Source of the DNA: Clostridia bacterium
GTDB lineage: Bacteria; Bacillota; Clostridia; Oscillospirales; QAMX01
Assembly: GCA_024404415.1 (NCBI GenBank)
Contig: JAKSPX010000138.1
Location: forward strand, 1-5,035
Reading direction: 5' to 3'
Length of the DNA stretch: 5,035 bases
A model generated the notes under the pieces. It was not told where the DNA came from and ran no database searches. It worked only from the letters and a program-made list of their open reading frames with translations. Position numbers and translations under genes: made by a program. Of the stretch, positions 1-4,855 are shown piece after piece; position 1 is the first letter of the stretch; every line of letters begins with the position of its first letter.

Positions 1-582
1 CTTGCCGGACTTCGAGAGAATGGCGCAGACCTCCTCGGCATTTTCCACAACGTGGTGCTGTTCAAGCGTGTAGTCAATGGACTGATGGGTGAAGACATAG
101 GTCTTGTCCCCGCAGGATTCAAGCTCGTTTTTGAGCCATTCGACCTCGTTTTCGGGAATCATGGTGTCCGTCCAGTCGCCGTCGCGGCCGTCATAGGGCT
201 TGCCATTTTTGAAGTAGTTGGCGTCCAGTAAAATGACGTCCACGTCGCCGTACTTTTTGTGCATCGGCGCGATGGGGAGCCCTAAAAGGACGCTGAAACG
301 GTAGCGGTCGAGGCAGAAGGCGTCGTGATTGCCCATGATGACGAGCGTCTCGATGCCCGAGGACGAAAGGAGCACCGCGATGTGGGAAAGGTTTTCCCGA
401 TCCTTCACGACGTTGTGTTCCGTGTCGACGAGGTCGCCAAGGCAGATGACAAGGTCGACCTTTTCTTCTCTGAAAACACGCAGGGCCTCCCCGATCTTTT
501 CATAGGAAAGATGCGGGCGGCGGGTGACGCCGATGATTTCCCTGGTGCTGTAATGCGGGTCGGCAAACAATCCGATCTTCAT
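1..582 (-). CDS. Calcineurin-like metallophosphoesterase, 3' end cut off by window edge
   Basis: An open frame of 194 codons runs from an ATG at 582 to the left edge without a stop, so the C-terminus is missing. Visible metallophosphoesterase motifs, in order: D8-x-H10 (GLFADPHY), G49-D50 (CLGDLVD), G84-N85-H86-D87 (MGNHDAF) and a late T165-H166 (VFTHQS). These are the usual ligands of a di-metal centre in calcineurin-like phosphoesterases; the final GHxH motif would lie beyond the edge. No signal peptide is visible, so a cytoplasmic enzyme is likely. The family cleaves phosphomono- or phosphodiesters, but the substrate cannot be told from this sequence. The start is supported by a GGTGGA ribosome binding site about 5 nt upstream. 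It lies 79 nt downstream of the flippase stop on the same strand and may be co-transcribed with it. The fold is secure; the specific function is unknown. Confidence 0.88.
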   Translation of the reverse strand, partial: MKIGLFADPHYSTREIIGVTRRPHLSYEKIGEALRVFREEKVDLVICLGDLVDTEHNVVKDRENLSHIAVLLSSSGIETLVIMGNHDAFCLDRYRFSVLLGLPIAPMHKKYGDVDVILLDANYFKNGKPYDGRDGDWTDTMIPENEVEWLKNELESCGDKTYVFTHQSIDYTLEQHHVVENAEEVCAILSKSGK

Positions 583-594
583 AGATTCCACCGT

Positions 595-613
595 GGCTTT
601 TAAGTAAAAAGCC
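595..613. repeat. Perfect inverted repeat just upstream of the metallophosphoesterase start
   Basis: GGCTTTT (595-601) and AAAAGCC (607-613) form a 7-bp stem with a 5-nt loop. On the minus-strand mRNA the hairpin ends 12 nt before the metallophosphoesterase ATG, directly upstream of its ribosome binding site. No run of U follows it in the leftward direction, so it is not a classical terminator for the minus-strand genes. It could influence translation or mRNA processing, or be incidental. Confidence 0.4.
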
Positions 614-635
614 TTCCTTTCCTTGGTATGTCATG

Positions 636-656
636 CCGGAGACACAAAATCTCCGG
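636..656. repeat. Perfect inverted repeat just after the flippase stop codon
   Basis: CCGGAGA (636-642) and TCTCCGG (650-656) form a GC-rich 7-bp stem with a 7-nt loop, starting 5 nt past the flippase stop codon on the minus-strand transcript. Leftward, the stem is followed by CATGACATACC, which has no U-tract, so intrinsic termination of the minus transcript is doubtful. Rightward, the stem is followed by a T-rich stretch (TTATTTTACTTTC), so it could act better as a terminator for stray plus-strand transcription. A 3'-end-stabilising or processing hairpin between flippase and phosphoesterase is another option. Confidence 0.45.
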
Positions 657-661
657 TTATT

Positions 662-2098
662 TTACTTTCTCTTTTTCAGGATGCGCAGGGCTGCGCCGCC
701 GAACTGGGAGATGATGTCGATGACCTGCCGGGCGTTGACGACGATCAGGAGCCCGAAGATGATCGTACCGAGGACATAGAAATTCCCTTTATAGTAAAGA
801 AGCGTCAGCGATTCGGCAAGAAGCAGAACTGTGTTGATAGCCACCTGCATGGAGGAATCGCGGAAGCGATAGAGCTTGCGGATCTCAATGGCGCGCGCCA
901 TATAAACCACAAGGTAGCTTGCGAAGGTGGCGATGGCCGCGCCCTGAATACCCAGGCGCGGGATGAGGAAGAAGTTGAGGATGATATTGGTGATGGCGCC
1001 CAGCATGGTGGTGAGCATGGAGCGCACGTTCTTCTTCATCGCCATGTAGATTGAGGAATAATATCCCGCAAAGCAGGAGAAGACGATGGATAAAACGAGG
1101 AACGGCACGTATTCCCACGCGGAATAGTAGGCCTCGTTGAGCCAGACCGAGATGATCGGCTTGGTGAGAAGCAGCAAAACGCCGCCCGTCAGGAAGACAA
1201 CGGTCTGATATACGGAAAAGACCTTGGCATAGAAGCGGCGGTCGTTTTTGTCGTATTCGGTGATGGCGGACATCTGCCACGCCTGCGAGAAGATGCCCGC
1301 GATGGTGTTGATGAGGTTCGGGAGCTTGGCGGCGGCCTCGTAAATGCCGTTGGCGGAGGCGTCGATCATACCGGTGATCATGTAGCGGTCACTGAGATTG
1401 GTGATCCACCAGAAGATGGAATTGGGGATCATCGGCAGCGAGAAGCGGATCATCTTGCCGTAGGTGCCCTTTCTGACGTGCCCGAAGCGCAGATAACGCT
1501 TGAGGTCGGCTGTCAGGAAGAGGAAGATGACCGAGAAGGTATCCGCCATGATGGTGGAGAGCACGTAGCCCACGATGCCCCACTTGAACACCAGAAGGAA
1601 GAGGATATTCATGGTGACGAGGCAGAAGGTGTTGAAGATGCCGTCCACCGCGTAGAGCTTCACCTGCCCCTTGGCGCGCACAAAGCAGCCGCAGAGCGAG
1701 TTCATCGAGGAGGCGAAGACGTAGAAATAAAGAAGCAGGATGTGGTCGCCGATGCCGGAAAAGCGCCCGACGAACACGAAATACTTTAAGATCGGATATA
1801 ACGCGATAAAGACGCCGAAGCCGATCATGTTGACCGTCAGGGCGACTGTGAAGACGTCGCTTTTTCGTGTGGCCTTATCCAGCCCGTAGCGCAGGATGCC
1901 GTGATACATGCTGACCGTGATGATCGGCAGGATCATGTTGGCCGTGTCGGCGATGAGGGTGGCGATGCCGTATTCGGCGGTGGTCAGTGCGCCGGTGTAT
2001 AAGGGGACGAGTAAGAAGACCATCAGCTTGGATCCGAAGGAGCCGATAGCAAAGATCACCGTATTCGATATGAGGTTTTTATACTTATTCTCTGCCAA
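662..2098 (-). CDS. Polysaccharide/lipid-linked sugar flippase (Wzx-like, MOP superfamily)
   Basis: A 478-residue, strongly hydrophobic protein with about 12-14 predicted membrane helices spread over its whole length (roughly 13-35, 43-65, 84-106, 117-138, 150-170, 174-196, 217-235, 255-275, 295-315, 330-350, 362-380, 385-402, 417-435 and 440-458). A basic tail (KKRK) ends the chain. Length, topology and segments such as the N-terminal FGSKLMVFLLVPLYTGALTTAEYG and the central NLSDRYMI are typical of Wzx-like/polysaccharide-biosynthesis flippases, which move lipid-linked oligosaccharides or related lipids across the cytoplasmic membrane. The start codon is TTG: an in-frame stop (TGA at 2125-2123) lies 8 codons upstream with no ATG between, and GGAGGA (2108-2103) sits 4-5 nt before the TTG. 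It follows the D,D-carboxypeptidase by 40 nt, so co-transcription is likely. No glycosyltransferases are in view, so the cargo is unknown. Confidence 0.9.
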   Translation of the reverse strand: MAENKYKNLISNTVIFAIGSFGSKLMVFLLVPLYTGALTTAEYGIATLIADTANMILPIITVSMYHGILRYGLDKATRKSDVFTVALTVNMIGFGVFIALYPILKYFVFVGRFSGIGDHILLLYFYVFASSMNSLCGCFVRAKGQVKLYAVDGIFNTFCLVTMNILFLLVFKWGIVGYVLSTIMADTFSVIFLFLTADLKRYLRFGHVRKGTYGKMIRFSLPMIPNSIFWWITNLSDRYMITGMIDASANGIYEAAAKLPNLINTIAGIFSQAWQMSAITEYDKNDRRFYAKVFSVYQTVVFLTGGVLLLLTKPIISVWLNEAYYSAWEYVPFLVLSIVFSCFAGYYSSIYMAMKKNVRSMLTTMLGAITNIILNFFLIPRLGIQGAAIATFASYLVVYMARAIEIRKLYRFRDSSMQVAINTVLLLAESLTLLYYKGNFYVLGTIIFGLLIVVNARQVIDIISQFGGAALRILKKRK

Positions 2099-2102
2099 AT
2101 TG

Positions 2103-2108
2103 TCCTCC
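2103..2108 (-). promoter_or_regulatory. Ribosome binding site fixing the flippase TTG start
   Basis: GGAGGA on the minus strand lies 4 nt before the TTG at 2098. It is the only good Shine-Dalgarno between the in-frame stop upstream and the first internal Met codon (M26), which would cut off most of the first membrane helix. It therefore decides for TTG as the start. Confidence 0.75.
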
Positions 2109-2138
2109 GAACGGGCGCTGATTCAATGAATCCGCCGC

Positions 2139-3587
2139 TTAACGATGATACCGTCTTCCGTAGACCATCTTTTTCCTTCTTCTCTTGGCGGCGAAGGTGA
2201 TGTAGATGATGTAGATGACGAAAAGCGCGGGGATGGCGATGGCCAGGAACACAAAGAGCTTGCTCTTGAAGAGGGTGTCCGCCTTGGTGGTGGCGTCCAT
2301 GAATTCGGAGAGCTTTGCGCCCGTGGCGGTGACCAGATTGATCTTGCCGCAGTCTGCCCCCTCGTAGGTGACCGACGCTTCGGCGACCTTTTCGCCCTTG
2401 GCGACCGGGGCGGTGAGCTTGACGACATTTTCGGGCGGGGTGATCTTCATCAGGCTCTCGTCAAAGCTGCCCTTCGGGATGAGGATGCTGACGTCCTCGT
2501 CGGTTTCGAGAATGAGCGAATCCTTCTCGTCGGAAAGGGAGACATAAGCTTCGGTGACGGCGGTGCCCTTTTTGAGGATCTTTTTGAGCTCGTAATTGGC
2601 AAAGACCCATTCGTAGATCTTCTTGCTGTCGGTGAAGGAGGTGATGGTGTTATCCGCCAGCACGGGGGCCTTCATGACGACGGCGATGAGGTACATATCG
2701 TTCTTCTGCGCCGTGGAGACCAGGCAGTGCTGAGCCGCCGAGGTGAAGCCGGTCTTGATGCCGCGGGCATATTCGTAAATGTAGCGGGTCTGGGTGCGGG
2801 TGGAAATGAGGTGGTTGGTGGTGTTGAGCACACGCTCATCCGACATATTGGTGGCGGGAACGGTGTAGCTGGTGGTGTTGGCGATCTCCATGAGCTCTTC
2901 GTGCTTGGCGAATTCATAGGCGATGCAGTAGAGGTCGTGGGCGGTGGTGTAGTGGTTTTCGTTGGTCAGGCCGTGGGGGTTGGCGAAGTGGGTGTTGGTG
3001 CACCCCAATTCCTCGGCGCGCTGATTCATCACCACGACGAAATTTTCGACCGTCCCGGCGACGTATTCCGCAAGCACGCAGGCCGCTTCGTTGGCGGAGG
3101 GCAGAAGCAGGCAGTAGAGCACGTCGCGCAGAGTCAGTTCCTCCCCCGCCTTAAGGCCCGCCGTGGAGCCGTCCGGAATGAGGGTGTTGTGGTAGATGGC
3201 CGTGGAGGAGCAGGTGATCTTGTCGTCGAGATTGCCGTGCTCGAAGGCGATTAGCGCCGTCATCATCTTGGTGGTGCTGGCCGGGTACATCTTCTCGGTG
3301 GAGTTCTTTTCATAGACCACCTGGCCGGTGGTGGCTTCCACCACGATGCAGGCCCCGGCGTTGAGGTCGGGGGCGTTGGCGCCGGTGTACTTGAGGATGT
3401 TGTCCGAATAGATCGGTGAATTGCCCTTCGGAGCCTCTTCCTCCTCCGTCGCGGTATACGCGCCGAGAATGTTTAACGACTCCTCTTCTCCGTCGGCCAT
3501 GGTGGCGTAGGCAGGAAAAGCCGTAACGAGGCTTGCAAGGACGAGCAGAAGAGCAATATATCTTTTCCAGTTGAATTTTTCGGTCAT
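2139..3587 (-). CDS. D-alanyl-D-alanine carboxypeptidase, peptidase S11 family (DacF/PBP5-like)
   Basis: A 482-residue low-molecular-weight penicillin-binding protein. It removes the terminal D-Ala from peptidoglycan pentapeptides outside the membrane, limiting cross-linking. A signal peptide is visible (K4, K8, R9; hydrophobic core 11-24; likely cleavage after AYA, residues 26-28). An acidic linker (44-52) leads into the catalytic domain, which has all three signature motifs: S104-T-T-K107 in PASTTKMMTAL, S164-A-N166 in PSANEA, and K278-T-G280 in GIKTGFTSAA. Residues of about 330-430 match the position of the PBP5-type C-terminal beta domain. The end is a clear transmembrane helix (about 443-466) followed by a basic tail (KRRRKK...RRYHR), so the enzyme is anchored in the membrane with a cytoplasmic tail. 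The start has AAGGAG six nt upstream. It is the first gene of the leftward block and probably expressed from the sigma-A-like promoter at 3741-3713. The family is certain; the dacF/dacA subtype is not assigned. Confidence 0.95.
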   Translation of the reverse strand: MTEKFNWKRYIALLLVLASLVTAFPAYATMADGEEESLNILGAYTATEEEEAPKGNSPIYSDNILKYTGANAPDLNAGACIVVEATTGQVVYEKNSTEKMYPASTTKMMTALIAFEHGNLDDKITCSSTAIYHNTLIPDGSTAGLKAGEELTLRDVLYCLLLPSANEAACVLAEYVAGTVENFVVVMNQRAEELGCTNTHFANPHGLTNENHYTTAHDLYCIAYEFAKHEELMEIANTTSYTVPATNMSDERVLNTTNHLISTRTQTRYIYEYARGIKTGFTSAAQHCLVSTAQKNDMYLIAVVMKAPVLADNTITSFTDSKKIYEWVFANYELKKILKKGTAVTEAYVSLSDEKDSLILETDEDVSILIPKGSFDESLMKITPPENVVKLTAPVAKGEKVAEASVTYEGADCGKINLVTATGAKLSEFMDATTKADTLFKSKLFVFLAIAIPALFVIYIIYITFAAKRRRKKMVYGRRYHR

Positions 3588-3593
3588 TTGTTA

Positions 3594-3599
3594 CTCCTT
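3594..3599 (-). promoter_or_regulatory. Ribosome binding site of the carboxypeptidase gene
   Basis: AAGGAG on the minus strand, 6 nt before the ATG at 3587. The near-ideal sequence and spacing settle the start and agree with the signal peptide beginning at once. Confidence 0.85.
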
Positions 3600-3622
3600 G
3601 ATCCGTGAAAAGGCGATTTCTA

Positions 3623-3651
3623 TTGACGCGGGAAGCCGCGCGTGATATACT
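3623..3651 (+). promoter_or_regulatory. Rightward sigma-A promoter for the small ORF/comEA-like/thyX operon
   Basis: The -35 box TTGACG (3623-3628) and -10 box TATACT (3646-3651) are separated by exactly 17 bp, with an extended -10 TG at 3643-3644. Transcription would start near 3658, giving a leader of about 137 nt before the small ORF. The promoter lies inside the 5' leader of the oppositely oriented carboxypeptidase gene. Recognised by consensus match only; no start site has been measured. Confidence 0.75.
3626..3643. repeat. GC-rich inverted repeat in the spacer of the rightward promoter
   Basis: CGCGG (3627-3631) pairs with CCGCG (3636-3640) around a 4-nt centre; a shifted pairing of ACGCG (3626-3630) with CGCGT (3639-3643) is also possible. 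It lies between the -35 and -10 boxes. It could be an operator, or form a hairpin in the carboxypeptidase leader RNA shortly before its ribosome binding site. Short GC-rich repeats also arise by chance in such DNA. Confidence 0.3.
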
Positions 3652-3658
3652 GTGAGAA

Positions 3659-3687
3659 AGGGATTTCTGCTCCGGGCAGTCTACCCT
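3659..3687. repeat. Imperfect palindrome between the two facing promoters
   Basis: AGGG (3659-3662) pairs with CCCT (3684-3687), and CTGC (3667-3670) with GCAG (3676-3679), separated by symmetric 4-nt unpaired steps and a 5-nt centre. It starts at the predicted +1 of the rightward transcript and falls within the stretch transcribed from both strands. A regulator site or a leader-RNA hairpin is possible; neither is shown. Confidence 0.3.
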
Positions 3688-3712
3688 ATCATAGCTATTA
3701 TAAGTATATTTT

Positions 3713-3741
3713 ATTGTACCACACGCGGCTCCGTTTTTCAA
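3713..3741 (-). promoter_or_regulatory. Leftward sigma-A promoter for the carboxypeptidase/flippase block
   Basis: On the minus strand the -35 box is TTGAAA (3741-3736) and the -10 box TACAAT (3718-3713), with a 17-bp spacer and an extended -10 TG directly before the -10 (TGG-TACAAT). Transcription would start near 3706, giving a leader of about 119 nt ahead of the carboxypeptidase ATG. The promoter lies within the leader of the rightward operon, facing the rightward promoter. Confidence 0.75.
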
Positions 3742-3780
3742 CAGCAAGTTGCATATTTTCTTCCTTTCAGCATAATCCCG

Positions 3781-3787
3781 AAGGAGG
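3781..3787 (+). promoter_or_regulatory. Consensus ribosome binding site for the 31-codon ORF
   Basis: AAGGAGG lies 7 nt before the ATG at 3795. It is the best Shine-Dalgarno in the plus-strand leader and is far too distant (about 100 nt) to serve the comEA-like start directly, which is the main reason to believe that the small ORF is translated. Confidence 0.75.
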
Positions 3788-3794
3788 CAGCAGT

Positions 3795-3890
3795 ATGGCA
3801 TATCTCTTTGTCCATGTCCGCGAAAAAAGCATATCCGGCGGCGGAGCGGAACAAGAACGGGTCGCAGTACACAGACGGGAAGATGAATGA
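3795..3890 (+). CDS. Small 31-residue ORF (possible leader peptide) coupled to the comEA-like gene
   Basis: ATG at 3795 opens a 31-codon frame beginning MAYLFVHVREK and ending AVHRREDE, with its TGA at 3888-3890. The support is positional: a perfect AAGGAGG ribosome binding site 7 nt upstream, a strong promoter further upstream, and a stop that overlaps the start of the next gene (ATGA with the ATG at 3887, TGATG with the ATG at 3890). The peptide is charged and hydrophilic after a short hydrophobic start; it has no membrane helix, no signal peptide and no run of one amino acid that would suggest a classical attenuator. I do not recognise it. It may be a leader peptide whose translation delivers ribosomes to the comEA-like start, whose own ribosome binding site is weak, or a genuine small protein. 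Whether it is conserved cannot be judged from one sequence. Confidence 0.55.
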   Translation: MAYLFVHVREKSISGGGAEQERVAVHRREDE

Positions 3891-4225
3891 TGAAACGCAC
3901 CCTCATCGCGTGGCTCTCGCTCATCACAGCCGCACTTCTTCTTTTCTCGCTTATCCTCTTCTGCCGCCCTTCAAAGGCCGCGGCAGTGCGTATCGCAAGT
4001 TCCTCTCCGGAAACAACCGGCGAGGAGCTCTGGATCAACCGGGCCGATAAAGATGCGTTATTATCACTCCCCGGGATCGGCGGCGTGCTGGCAGAGCGTA
4101 TTCTGGATTACCGGACAGCTCACGGCAGTTTCACTTCCCTCGATGAATTGAAGCTCATCGAAGGCATCGGTGAAAAGACCATGGAATCTATTGAAAATTA
4201 TCTCTCAGAAACGAAAGGAAAATAA
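3887..4225 (+). CDS. ComEA-like membrane-anchored helix-hairpin-helix DNA-binding protein
   Basis: A 112-residue protein: a single N-terminal membrane anchor (about 5-26, preceded by K3-R4), a short polar linker (27-47), then one compact ComEA-type double helix-hairpin-helix domain (about 48-106). The domain shows INRADKDALLSLPGIG at 50-65, an ILDYR/GSF segment at 72-82 and a second hairpin EGIGEKT at 92-98, matching the family pattern closely. ComEA proteins bind double-stranded DNA without sequence preference at the outer face of the membrane during competence uptake. The SLBB-type domain found in full-length Bacillus ComEA is absent, so this is the short form. An in-frame TGA at 3884-3886 rules out an upstream extension. 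Two adjacent ATGs (3887, 3890) are possible; GGAAG at 3878-3882 is better spaced for the second. Thymidylate synthase follows after 3 nt. No other competence genes are in view, so a role in transformation is inferred. Confidence 0.88.
   Translation: MMKRTLIAWLSLITAALLLFSLILFCRPSKAAAVRIASSSPETTGEELWINRADKDALLSLPGIGGVLAERILDYRTAHGSFTSLDELKLIEGIGEKTMESIENYLSETKGK
4214..4219 (+). promoter_or_regulatory. Ribosome binding site of thyX inside the end of the comEA-like gene
   Basis: AAAGGA lies 9 nt before the thyX ATG at 4229 and within the last codons of the upstream gene, followed by an A-rich stretch. It supports this start and independent initiation on thyX within a shared transcript. Confidence 0.6.
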
Positions 4226-4228
4226 AAA

Positions 4229-4855
4229 ATGAAGATCATTGAACCCTCTTTTGTATTTGAAGACGTCATCCGTCCCGACGAGATCATCGCCAAGATCGAG
4301 CGCGCCGGCCGCACCTGCTACGAGAGCGAAGGCCGCATCGCCGAAGGCACCGCCGAAAAGTTCATCGCCTCCATCGTCAAGCGCGGACATGAATCGGTCC
4401 TTGAGCACGCATCGGTCACGGTACGCCTCATCTGTGACCGCGGCGTCACTCATGAGATTGTACGCCACCGCATCGCCTCCTATTCGCAGGAGAGCACCCG
4501 CTACTGCAATTATTCGGGCGACAAGTTCGGAAACGAGATCACCGTCATCCGCCCCTTCTTCTGGAACGACGACCCGGAGAAGTTCGAGATCTGGAAAAAC
4601 GCCATGCTCGCCACCGAAAAGGCTTATAACGACCTCATTGCCGCCGGCGCCACCGCTCAGGAGGCCAGAAGTGTGCTCCCCAACTCCCTCAAGACCGAGA
4701 TCGTCATGACCATGAACATCCGCGAATGGCGTCACTTCTTAAAGCTCCGCACCGCCCCCGCCGCCCATCCGCAGATGCGCGAGGTGGCCATTCCGCTTCT
4801 CCGCGAATTCCAGAAGCTTCTCCCCTCGCTCTTTTCTGATATCGAAACCGAATGA
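4229..4855 (+). CDS. thyX: FAD-dependent thymidylate synthase ThyX
   Basis: A 208-residue protein with the ThyX signature RHR-x7-S: R79-H80-R81 followed by S89, within EIVRHRIASYSQESTRY. This motif binds the flavin and the dUMP phosphate. Further family blocks are ESVLEHASVTVRLICDRGVTHE (54-75, an HExxLEH-like helix) and SVLPNSLKTEIVMTMNIREWRHFLKLRT (148-175) with R174 in the place of a dUMP-contacting arginine, then AHPQMREVA (179-187). The enzyme makes dTMP from dUMP with methylenetetrahydrofolate as carbon donor and NAD(P)H via FAD as reductant, working as a tetramer in the cytoplasm. Length is normal and no key residue seems missing. It starts 3 nt after the comEA-like stop and its TGA overlaps the next ATG, so it belongs to a compact operon. 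ThyX is often the sole thymidylate synthase where ThyA is absent, but that cannot be checked here. Confidence 0.97.
   Translation: MKIIEPSFVFEDVIRPDEIIAKIERAGRTCYESEGRIAEGTAEKFIASIVKRGHESVLEHASVTVRLICDRGVTHEIVRHRIASYSQESTRYCNYSGDKFGNEITVIRPFFWNDDPEKFEIWKNAMLATEKAYNDLIAAGATAQEARSVLPNSLKTEIVMTMNIREWRHFLKLRTAPAAHPQMREVAIPLLREFQKLLPSLFSDIETE

Noticed and set aside
636..656. Classical rho-independent terminator for the flippase transcript
   Set aside because: The stem is good, but leftward it is followed by CATGACATACC rather than a U-tract, so it is listed as an inverted repeat only.
623..1054. A 143-codon plus-strand frame opposite the flippase 3' end
   Set aside because: It is an acidic, His-rich shadow of a membrane-protein gene, with no initiation signal.
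2780..3000. GGTGGT/GTTGGTG-rich stretch looking like a simple repeat on the plus strand
   Set aside because: It results from Thr, Asn and His codons (ACC, AAC, CAC) in the carboxypeptidase gene on the other strand; the protein remains a normal S11 domain there.
2145..3254. A 369-codon open frame on the plus strand, antisense to the carboxypeptidase gene
   Set aside because: It lies fully opposite a gene with all S11 motifs, has a Gly/Val/Asp-heavy composition typical of the complement of GC-rich coding DNA, no recognisable domain and no good ribosome binding site. It is a shadow frame.
3310..4038. A 242-codon minus-strand frame covering the control region and the carboxypeptidase N-terminus
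   Set aside because: It overlaps two real genes and both promoters, is rich in Arg and Ser as expected of an off-frame translation, and has no promoter or ribosome binding site placed for it.
3652..4050. A GTG-started 132-codon plus-strand frame across the control region into the comEA-like gene
   Set aside because: It would begin at the predicted transcription start with no ribosome binding site and read through the comEA-like gene in the wrong frame.
4205..4735. A 176-codon minus-strand frame opposite thyX
   Set aside because: It is the complement of the conserved ThyX coding sequence, with no family motif of its own.
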